Below, piece by piece: positions 57,747 to 64,000 of a stretch of DNA of 64,000 nt (position 1 is the stretch's first letter; every line of letters begins with the position of its first letter). This DNA is from Herbaspirillum rhizosphaerae (GTDB lineage: Bacteria; Pseudomonadota; Gammaproteobacteria; Burkholderiales; Burkholderiaceae_D), in the NCBI RefSeq assembly GCF_001189965.1, contig NZ_LFLU01000004.1:307577-371576 (forward strand), written 5' to 3'. The translations under genes were made by a program, and so were the position numbers. Under the pieces are notes generated by a model. That model saw only the letters and a list, made by a program, of their open reading frames with translations, had not been told where the DNA came from and did not search any database.

Positions 57747-58907
57747 ATGAGCCAGCCCGTCAATATCGTTTCCAAACTGCCCAATGTCGGCACCACCATC
57801 TTCACCGTCATGTCGGCGCTCGCCAGTGAAAAAGGCGCGGTCAATCTCGGCCAGGGCTTCCCCGACTTCGATTGCGACCCGGCGCTGGTCGATGCCGTCA
57901 CGCATGCCATGAAGACCGGCCTGAACCAGTATCCGCCGATGGCCGGCGTGCCGGTATTGCGCGAAGCGATTGCAAAGAAGATCCAGGCACTGCACGGCCA
58001 CAGCTATGATCCGCTCAGCGAAATCACCGTCACTGCCGGCGCCACCCAAGGCATCCTGACCTCGATCCTGTGCGCGGTCCACGCCGGCGACGAAGTGATC
58101 GTGATCGAACCGGCCTACGACTGCTATGTACCGGCGATCGAACTGGCCGGCGGCATTCCCGTCTTCGTCCAGATGACGGTCAGCAGCGAAGGCTACAGCG
58201 TGCCGTGGGACAAGGTCGCCGCTGCGGTCACCAGCAAGACGCGCCTGATCATGGTCAACACGCCGCACAATCCGACCGGCTCCATCCTCAGGAAAGCCGA
58301 CATCGATGCGCTGGCCGACATCGTACGCAACACCGGCATCCTGATCCTGTCCGACGAAGTGTACGAACACATGGTCTACGACGGCCAGAGCCATGAATCG
58401 CTGTGCCGCCATCCTGAGCTGGCGCCGCGCACCTTCATCAACTCCAGCTTCGGCAAGACTTATCACGTCACCGGCTGGAAGGTCGGCTTCGTCGCCGCGC
58501 CTGCCGCCATGACCGCGGAATTCCGCAAGGTGCATCAATTCAACGTCTTCACCGTCAACACGCCGGTGCAATACGGCCTGACCGAATACATGAAGAACCC
58601 GGCGCCGTACGTCGAGCTGCCGGCTTTTTATCAGCACAAGCGCGACCTGTTCCGCGAGGGGCTGAAAAACACGCGCTTCAAGCTGCTGCCGTCGGAAGGC
58701 ACCTACTTCCAGTGCGTGGAATACGGCGCGATTTCGGATTTGCCGGAAGCGGAATTCTCCAAATGGCTGACCACGGAAATCGGCGTTGCCGCCATCCCCG
58801 TCTCGGCCTTCTACAACACGCCGAAAGAATCCGGCATCGTGCGCTTCTGCTTCGCCAAGAAAGACGAAACCCTGCGCCTGGCGCTGGACCGGCTGGCGAA
58901 GCTGTAA
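57747..58907 (+). CDS. Class I/II PLP aminotransferase (YbdL/methionine aminotransferase-like)
   Basis: A 386-residue fold-type I aminotransferase. It has NLGQGFPDFDCD, QYPPMAGVPVLR, TAGATQGI, NTPHNPTGS, LSDEVYEHMVYDG, and the Schiff-base Lys in SSFGKTYHVTGWKVG. It resembles E. coli YbdL and kynurenine/methionine-preferring aminotransferases. The ATG at 57747 is chosen; earlier in-frame start at 57690 is unlikely. The exact amino donor is not determined. Confidence 0.86.
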   Translation: MSQPVNIVSKLPNVGTTIFTVMSALASEKGAVNLGQGFPDFDCDPALVDAVTHAMKTGLNQYPPMAGVPVLREAIAKKIQALHGHSYDPLSEITVTAGATQGILTSILCAVHAGDEVIVIEPAYDCYVPAIELAGGIPVFVQMTVSSEGYSVPWDKVAAAVTSKTRLIMVNTPHNPTGSILRKADIDALADIVRNTGILILSDEVYEHMVYDGQSHESLCRHPELAPRTFINSSFGKTYHVTGWKVGFVAAPAAMTAEFRKVHQFNVFTVNTPVQYGLTEYMKNPAPYVELPAFYQHKRDLFREGLKNTRFKLLPSEGTYFQCVEYGAISDLPEAEFSKWLTTEIGVAAIPVSAFYNTPKESGIVRFCFAKKDETLRLALDRLAKL

Positions 58908-58955
58908 GTTGCCGTCTGCATACACAATAACGAAAACAAAGAAAAGCGCGACTCC

Positions 58956-59672
58956 ATGACCGCCGAACTCAAAGCAAGCCGCCACGACGCCATACTGGTT
59001 CTCACATTTGCCAACCCGGGCCAGCAGAACGCCTTCGACAGCAGCGTCCTCGCCGCCGCCATCGAGACGCTCTCCAAAGCCGAGCGCGACGACTCCGTCA
59101 GCGCGCTGGTGCTGACCGGCGCCGACCAGTGCTTTTGCAGCGGCGTCGAAGCCGGCAAGGATCTGGAGACGCAAATGGTCATCCTGGAAAACCTGCAAAA
59201 CCTGATCGAAACCATGCGCAGCTTTCCCAAGCCGATCATCGCTGCGGTCGAAGGCCTTGCCATCGATGCCGGTTTTTCGCTGGCGCTGGCCTGCGATCTG
59301 ATCGTGGCCGGCCAGAACGCCAGCTTTGGCGTCTCGCCCGCACAGATCGGCACCTGGGCCGTCGGCGGTGCAGGCTGGTTCCTGCCACAGCGTCTGCCGC
59401 AGCAATGGACGGCGGAAATCCTGCTCGACGCCAAACAACTCACTGCGACGCGTCTGCACGCTGCCGGGCTGGTCAACAAACTGAGTGCGGACGGCTCGGC
59501 ACTGGACAAGGCGCTGGCTTGGGCCGAACAACTGTCGGCATCGCTGGCGTCCTTCCCGGCCGCATTTGAACAATTCAAGACATTGCTCGGCAATGCATCC
59601 AGTACTACACTAAGCGAATCTTTCTCATCAGAAAGACACCGTTTGCTCACAAAACGCCCCGGAACGGCTTAA
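58956..59672 (+). CDS. Enoyl-CoA hydratase/isomerase (crotonase) family protein
   Basis: A 238-residue crotonase-fold protein: LTGADQCFCSGVEAGKDL (oxyanion-hole region), FPKPIIAAVEGLAIDAGFSLALACDLIVAG and FGVSPAQIGTWAVGGAGW. Typical hydratase catalytic glutamates are not obvious at both usual positions (GIDAG/PAQIG), so the activity could be isomerase, hydrolase or a related role. Follows the aminotransferase by 48 nt. No pathway is evident from context. Confidence 0.82.
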   Translation: MTAELKASRHDAILVLTFANPGQQNAFDSSVLAAAIETLSKAERDDSVSALVLTGADQCFCSGVEAGKDLETQMVILENLQNLIETMRSFPKPIIAAVEGLAIDAGFSLALACDLIVAGQNASFGVSPAQIGTWAVGGAGWFLPQRLPQQWTAEILLDAKQLTATRLHAAGLVNKLSADGSALDKALAWAEQLSASLASFPAAFEQFKTLLGNASSTTLSESFSSERHRLLTKRPGTA

Positions 59673-59744
59673 TTCCGTCCCGGATCCGGCCTGCATCAGC
59701 GCAGCAAGGGTCGACTTCGATATTCGTCTCCACCTTCTTTCACG

Positions 59745-60965
59745 ATGGCGGCTTGGTCCACAATGAGTCAGAAGAATGCGCAAGACAATGACCGGGAGCC
59801 TGACGCCGAGGCAACGGATCACGTCGGCGCGCCTGTCGCCGGGGCGCTACGTCTGAACATCGTCCGCCACGCGCACGATCTGGCAGCACTGGCGTCGGAA
59901 TGGGATGCGCTGAGCGGCACGCTGCCCTTTCAGGTTCCCTTCACGACGGCGTCATGGAACATCCTCTGGTGGCAACATCTGCGCGCCGCGCGCATGCTGA
60001 TTCGCGATCGGTTGCATGTGTTCGTGCTGCGCGACCGCCGAGGCAAGCTGGTCGCCGTCGCACCGATGATCGTCAGCATGCGTCCCGGTGTCGAACTTTG
60101 CGGCGTCAGCGTGCTGCAGTTCTTCGGCGCCGATCCCAACATCACCGAAATCCGCGGCATGATCTGCCATCCCGATCACGCGGATGCCGCCATTGCCGTG
60201 CTGCAGGATTACCTCCGGGACCACAAACAACTCTGGGACTGGATCGAGTGGCAAGGCCTGTCGCCGGCGCAGGCCGAGCTTCTTTCCGCACCCGGCGTAC
60301 CGCAGCCGAAAGCGCGCGTCATGTGCTACTTGCCGCTGCCGCCAAGCTGGGAAGATCTCAAGCACGGCCTGTCGCGCAACATGAAAGAAGCGATCCGCAA
60401 ATGTTTCAACTCGCTCAGGCGCGACGGCCATCAGCATGCATTTTCTGTAATTGAGCACACCGCCGACGTCGCGCCTGCGCTGATGACATTCTTGCGCCTG
60501 CACAAGCTACGCGCCATGAGTCCGGAAGGCGTTTTCCACCCCAATGTCTTCCGCGACCGCAAGAGCCGCCAGTTTTTGACTGCCTACGCCGGTGCGGCGT
60601 CGGCGCAAGGGCAGCTGCGCATCTTTCAACTCAGCGTGAACGGCGCCGTTGTGGCCAGCCGGATCGGCTTCCTCAGCAAGCGCCAGCTCTATCTCTACTA
60701 TTCAGGCTACGACACCGCCTGGGGCAAATACAGCGTCATGACCACGCTGCTGATCCACATCATGCAATGGGCCATCGCCCATGAGCTTGAGTGCGTCAAT
60801 CTGTCGACCGGCAAAGACCAGTCCAAACTGCGCTGGCAGCCGCTGGAGGCGATACAGCACAACGCCGTCCAGATTTCCCCGCGCCTGCGCTCGGACTTTC
60901 TGTTCAAGGCTTACACGCATCTGCGCAGCTATCCCTTCATGCATCGCATTTCGCGTAAAAAATAA
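59745..60965 (+). CDS. GNAT-family acetyltransferase-like protein (CelD/BioF2-type)
   Basis: A 406-residue protein matching the BioF2-like/CelD GNAT domain: a first half with FTTASWNILWWQHL and FVLRDRRGKLVAVAPMI, and a second half with LSRNMKEAIRKC, FQLSVNGAVVASRIGF and YLYYSGYDTAWGKYSVMTTLL. Such proteins are often found with polysaccharide synthesis genes. None is seen here. Start at 59745 or ATG 59763 (MSQKN) are both possible, neither with a strong ribosome binding site. Substrate unknown. Confidence 0.78.
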   Translation: MAAWSTMSQKNAQDNDREPDAEATDHVGAPVAGALRLNIVRHAHDLAALASEWDALSGTLPFQVPFTTASWNILWWQHLRAARMLIRDRLHVFVLRDRRGKLVAVAPMIVSMRPGVELCGVSVLQFFGADPNITEIRGMICHPDHADAAIAVLQDYLRDHKQLWDWIEWQGLSPAQAELLSAPGVPQPKARVMCYLPLPPSWEDLKHGLSRNMKEAIRKCFNSLRRDGHQHAFSVIEHTADVAPALMTFLRLHKLRAMSPEGVFHPNVFRDRKSRQFLTAYAGAASAQGQLRIFQLSVNGAVVASRIGFLSKRQLYLYYSGYDTAWGKYSVMTTLLIHIMQWAIAHELECVNLSTGKDQSKLRWQPLEAIQHNAVQISPRLRSDFLFKAYTHLRSYPFMHRISRKK

Positions 60966-61115
60966 AAGCCGCCCCCAAATCCGCTTGTCAAAAACAGCCT
61001 CCTCTCTGCGCGTTTTTATCCCTTCGGCTACACTAGCCCGGCACATTTGAACACTCGGACAGATGCCGTTTTCATGCAGCCGCCCGAACACTTATACGAC
61101 ACACAAAGGAAGACC

Positions 61116-61808
61116 ATGATTGACGTTTACAGCTGGGCCACGCCGAACGGCCACAAGGTCCACATCATGCTGGAAGAATGCGGCCTGGACTATCGCGCGC
61201 ACGCCATCGACATCGGCGCCGGCGACCAGTTCACCGATGAGTTTCTGAAGATTTCTCCGAACAACAAGATCCCTGCCATCGTGGATACCGACGGTCCCGA
61301 CGGCAAGCCGATTTCCATGTTCGAATCGGGCGCGATCCTGATCTATATAGCCGGCAAAACCGGCAAGTTTCTCGGTACCACCGACCGCGAAAAATTCAAT
61401 ATCCTGCAATGGGTGATGTTCCAGATGGGCGGCCTCGGCCCGATGCTCGGCCAGGCTCATCACTTCCGCATCTATGCGCCGGAAAAAATCGAATACGCCG
61501 TCAACCGCTACACCAATGAAGCCAGGCGTTTGTATGGCGTGCTGGACAAGCAATTGTCGAAGACCGCTTACCTCGCCGGCGACGAATACACCATTGCCGA
61601 CATCGCCTGCTTCCCATGGACGCGCTCCTGGAAAAACCAGGGCATAGAACTGAGCGACTTCCCGCATGTGCAACGCTGGTTCGACGCCATCAACGCACGC
61701 CCTGCCGTGCAACGCGGCGTCACCGTGCTGGCCGACAAGCGCAAGGCGCTGACCGACGACAAAGCGAAAGACATCCTGTTCGGCAATACGCAATACCAGA
61801 AGCGCTGA
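61116..61808 (+). CDS. Glutathione S-transferase family protein (YfcG/Nu-class-like)
   Basis: A 230-residue GST. The N-terminal thioredoxin-like part is IDVYSWATPNGHKVHIMLEECGLDY, with the Thr-Pro-Asn segment seen in YfcG/YghU (disulfide-bond oxidoreductase type). The C-terminal helical domain contains TIADIACFPWTRSW. The ATG at 61116 has AAAGGAAG upstream; the in-frame start at 61047 is unlikely. Family members reduce disulfides using glutathione, which I infer here. Confidence 0.87.
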   Translation: MIDVYSWATPNGHKVHIMLEECGLDYRAHAIDIGAGDQFTDEFLKISPNNKIPAIVDTDGPDGKPISMFESGAILIYIAGKTGKFLGTTDREKFNILQWVMFQMGGLGPMLGQAHHFRIYAPEKIEYAVNRYTNEARRLYGVLDKQLSKTAYLAGDEYTIADIACFPWTRSWKNQGIELSDFPHVQRWFDAINARPAVQRGVTVLADKRKALTDDKAKDILFGNTQYQKR

Positions 61809-62008
61809 TACCTGCACATTAGCCTTCACATTAAGAAGCACTTTGGCGGACAGCCGGTTGCGCTGTCCGCCCCCGCTCTTCCGCCTCCTCCGCTTCGCGC
61901 ACGCACCTCGCCATCCGAAATCATGGCCTAGTCATTTAACGCGTTTTTGGCTCTTTTTCAGAGCCAAACATCGCCTTAGACTGAACGCTCCAATGACGAG
62001 GAAACATG

Positions 62009-62764
62009 ATGAGCGAGAAAATATTTCTGGCCGGCGCGACAGGCGCCATCGGTACGGTGCTGGTTCCGCTATTGGTGGATGCAGGTTACGTGGTGTACGG
62101 CAGCACGCGCCAGCAGGCGCGCGCGGAAAAACTGAAATCGCTGGGCGCAATCCCGGTCGTGGTCGATGTCTTCGATGCGAAAGCACTTGCCGCTGAGTTG
62201 ATGCGGATTGCGCCGACTGCGGTGATCCATCAGCTCACCGATCTTCCCCAGCAACTTGATCCGCAAGCCATGGCCGAGGCCGGACTGCGCAATGCGCGCA
62301 TACGCAGCGCGGGTACACGCAACCTGATTGCCGCAGCCCTCGCGGCAGGCGCCACGCGCATGATCGCGCAAAGCATCGCCTGGGCCTATGCCAATGGCAG
62401 GCAACCCTATGTGGAAGAAAGTGCGCTGGATACTAACGCCGAAGGTGCGCGTCGCGTCAGCATAGACGGCGTCGTCGCATTGGAGACGCAAGTACTGCAA
62501 ACGCCAGGCCTGGCGGGGACGGTGCTGCGTTACGGCCAGCTGTACGGCCCCGGCACCTGGAACGCGGAAGCCAAAGGCGTCAGCCCGGTGCATGTGGATG
62601 CAGCAGCGCAAGCCGCCCTGCTCGCGCTGCAAAAAGAAGCCGTCGGCATATTCAATATCGCCGAAGACAATGCGGAAGTCAGCAGCGCCAAAGCGCGCAA
62701 GCAACTTGCCTGGGATCCGGCGTTCCGTTCGCAGCAAACTACCAAAAATGGTGGCAAATCGTGA
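62009..62764 (+). CDS. NAD(P)-dependent epimerase/dehydratase-like (SDR) protein
   Basis: A protein of about 251 residues with an N-terminal Rossmann motif IFLAGATGAIGTVLVPLL, an atypical extended SDR. AYANG near residue 130 and YVEES suggest a divergent active site, so the Tyr-Lys pair is not clear. The ATG at 62009 has GAGGAAAC 7 nt upstream; ATG 62006 is equally possible. Its last bases overlap the following cupin gene (GTGA), so the two are translated together. Confidence 0.8.
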   Translation: MSEKIFLAGATGAIGTVLVPLLVDAGYVVYGSTRQQARAEKLKSLGAIPVVVDVFDAKALAAELMRIAPTAVIHQLTDLPQQLDPQAMAEAGLRNARIRSAGTRNLIAAALAAGATRMIAQSIAWAYANGRQPYVEESALDTNAEGARRVSIDGVVALETQVLQTPGLAGTVLRYGQLYGPGTWNAEAKGVSPVHVDAAAQAALLALQKEAVGIFNIAEDNAEVSSAKARKQLAWDPAFRSQQTTKNGGKS

Positions 62765-63333
62765 ATCTGTCCGTGCCGGCTTTGTCAGCGCGCGGCCTTG
62801 GTTATCGCTGGCTCTTACTGAGCCTCGCGGGCGGCTTTCTGCTGGCGCAGTCATCTGCGCCGCACGCTGCCGCGCAGTGGATCGCCGATATTTGCAGCAC
62901 TAGCGACACGGCGGATTTACCCTTCTCCAGCTCTGCGCCGATGGCGACATCATCGCTACCGTCCTCGGCCACCGCGCGGCCGGCAACCTCGGTCAAGGTG
63001 ATCTCTTGCGAACCCTTGCCCAACGTCCCCGGTAAATCCATCACGACGATGACGGTGGACTTTCCGCCGCTGGCGTATTCAGCGCCCCACCGCCATCCCG
63101 GATCGGTCACAGCGATCGTCTTGCAGGGCACCGTGCGCTCGCAAATGGAAGGCGGCCCGGTGGTCAACTACCGGCAAGGCGAAACCTGGATGGAGGCGCC
63201 GCACGCCCTGCACGTGCTTGCCGAAAATCCGGATCCGGTCAAACCCGCGCAGTTGCTGGCGATCTTTGTCGCCGACGCCGATTGCGGGCCGCTGGTGATC
63301 CCGGAACCGGCATCGCCGGCAGCGGCGCAATGA
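62761..63333 (+). CDS. Secreted cupin-domain protein
   Basis: A 190-residue protein. A signal-like N-terminus (RWLLLSLAGGFLLAQSSAPHAAA) is followed by a Ser/Thr-rich linker and a single cupin domain with PHRHPGSVTAIVLQGTV and YRQGETWMEAPHALH, in which the His/Glu metal ligands are kept. Likely a periplasmic cupin of unknown substrate. GTG start overlaps the stop of the SDR gene (GTGA), implying coupled expression. Confidence 0.78.
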   Translation: MNLSVPALSARGLGYRWLLLSLAGGFLLAQSSAPHAAAQWIADICSTSDTADLPFSSSAPMATSSLPSSATARPATSVKVISCEPLPNVPGKSITTMTVDFPPLAYSAPHRHPGSVTAIVLQGTVRSQMEGGPVVNYRQGETWMEAPHALHVLAENPDPVKPAQLLAIFVADADCGPLVIPEPASPAAAQ

Positions 63334-63350
63334 GATGAATCGACGTCCGA

Positions 63351-63803
63351 TCAGTAACGGCGCACGATGAATTCAGCCACGCACACCGGCTTCTCGCTGT
63401 CTTCGCGTTCCATGGTGATTTCCCATACCACCTGGGCGCCGCCGGGGATCTCTTCGACCGATTGCAACGTGATACGACCGCGCACCTGACTGCCGACCGG
63501 CAGCGGCGACGGAAAGCGTACGCGGTTGAGGCCGTAGTTGAGCAGCATCTTGACGTCGCCCATGGAGATGCTCTGCCCCATGATTTTCGGCAGCAGCGCC
63601 AGCGTCAGGAAGCCGTGCGCCACGGTGCCGCCGAACGGCAATTCGCGCTTGCTGCGCTCGACGTCGACGTGGATCCATTGATGATCGCCGGTAGCGTCGG
63701 CGAACAGGTTGACCTGCTCCTGCGTGACTTCAATCCAGTCGCTGACGGCGACTTCCTGGCCGACCAGTTCATTGAGGGCTTCGATATTTGCGATTTCGCG
63801 CAT
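63351..63803 (-). CDS. MaoC-like (R)-specific enoyl-CoA hydratase
   Basis: A 150-residue single hot-dog domain with the hydratase motif ADATGDHQWIHVDVERS (catalytic Asp and His) and GGTVAHGFLTLALL. MaoC/PhaJ-type enzymes hydrate trans-2-enoyl-CoA to (R)-3-hydroxyacyl-CoA, which can feed PHA synthesis. A link to the pha genes 17 kb away is only functional inference. AAGG lies upstream of the ATG. It is downstream of the CoA-transferase subunit. Confidence 0.88.
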   Translation of the reverse strand: MREIANIEALNELVGQEVAVSDWIEVTQEQVNLFADATGDHQWIHVDVERSKRELPFGGTVAHGFLTLALLPKIMGQSISMGDVKMLLNYGLNRVRFPSPLPVGSQVRGRITLQSVEEIPGGAQVVWEITMEREDSEKPVCVAEFIVRRY

Positions 63804-63833
63804 GGGTTTCCTTGGTTCTTGTTGAACAGATCA

Positions 63834-63867
63834 TAAAAAAAGCGTCGGCTGAATAATCAGCCGACGC
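63834..63867 (-). terminator. Terminator after CoA-transferase beta subunit
   Basis: Arms GCGTCGGCTGA/TCAGCCGACGC (63842-63852 and 63857-63867) around ATAA, followed on the minus strand by a run of T. Confidence 0.85.
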
Positions 63868-63891
63868 CCTTGTCGTTATTCACTACAACAT

Positions 63892-64000
63892 CTATACCGC
63901 GCTCACGTCCAATGCAGCCTCGGTATTGGCGATAACTTCCTCTTTCGTCACGCCCGTCGCCAGTTCAATCAGCTTCAGGCCGGCCGGCGTCACATCAATC
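63892..64000 (-). CDS. 3-oxoacid CoA-transferase subunit B, C-terminal end (partial)
   Basis: The window cuts this gene; only the last 35 codons and TAG are visible. They read IDVTPAGLKLIELATG, then VTKEEVIANTEAALDVSAV, the usual ending of ScoB/AtoA-type subunits (DVTPxGxxLxELAPGVxxEEVxxxTxAxL). The beta subunit and its partner alpha would transfer CoA between succinyl-CoA and 3-oxoacids. The call rests on a short C-terminal match; the rest lies outside the window. Confidence 0.65.
   Translation of the reverse strand, partial: IDVTPAGLKLIELATGVTKEEVIANTEAALDVSAV

Overview
The window is about 64 kb of chromosome from a motile, PHA-storing aerobic betaproteobacterium. Gene content and order (surE-pcm-nlpD-rpoS, odhAB-lpdA-zapE, sdhCDAB-sdhE-gltA, flhDC-motAB-che, phaC-phaB-phaR) and protein style point to Oxalobacteraceae, something like Herbaspirillum or Collimonas. 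The family level is inference from gene content and cannot be fixed by eye. The coding regions are GC-rich and densely packed, and I saw no rRNA, tRNA, CRISPR array, intact insertion sequence or prophage. Most of it reads as core genome.

Layout. 1-10.6 kb: a BAX-inhibitor-like membrane protein, then on the minus strand rlmD, the stress sigma factor rpoS with nlpD, pcm and surE, a PilZ/YcgR protein, a DinG/YoaA-type helicase, a DUF465 protein and a secreted coiled-coil protein. 10.6-30 kb: a TCA-cycle supercluster. On the minus strand it holds zapE, lpdA, odhB, odhA, gltA, sdhE, sdhB, sdhA, sdhD, sdhC and a GntR/HutC-type regulator. Divergent from these, on the plus strand, are mdh, a CitE-like lyase, an MliC-like secreted protein and acnA. 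30-39.4 kb: a DUF2863 protein, then the motility operon on the minus strand (flhD, flhC, a membrane-anchored methyltransferase, motA, motB, a CheZ-like protein, cheY, cheA, cheW). 39.4-48 kb: metC-like lyase, a small exported protein, rimO, phaR, phaB, phaC and a TauE-type permease. 48-57.6 kb: a LysR regulator, pgeF, rluD, bamD, two paralogous chemoreceptors flanking yaaA, and a DUF2513-like/PIN gene pair. 57.7-64 kb: aminotransferase, enoyl-CoA hydratase-like protein, GNAT protein, GST, an epimerase/cupin pair, a MaoC hydratase and the C-terminal end of a CoA-transferase beta subunit.

How it works together. The TCA block supplies 2-oxoglutarate dehydrogenase, citrate synthase, succinate dehydrogenase with its flavinylation factor, malate dehydrogenase and aconitase. 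A GntR gene with an 18-bp palindrome upstream is well placed to coordinate it. The motility block couples the FlhDC master regulator to the stator and the chemotaxis kinase pathway. The two receptors further along end in CheR/CheB-type docking pentapeptides, although no cheR or cheB is present here. The pha block stores acetyl-CoA carbon, but no phaA thiolase is in the window.

There is no obvious defence or mobile system. The most interesting unexplained signals are small. They are a terminator plus a long co-centred palindrome between odhB and lpdA, a 77-bp MITE-like palindrome between gltA and sdhE, a three-copy array of alternating CCTAC/GTAGG half-sites upstream of flhD, an 18-residue triple repeat in the CheA linker, a divergent CheZ-like protein, and a membrane-anchored methyltransferase inside the flagellar operon.
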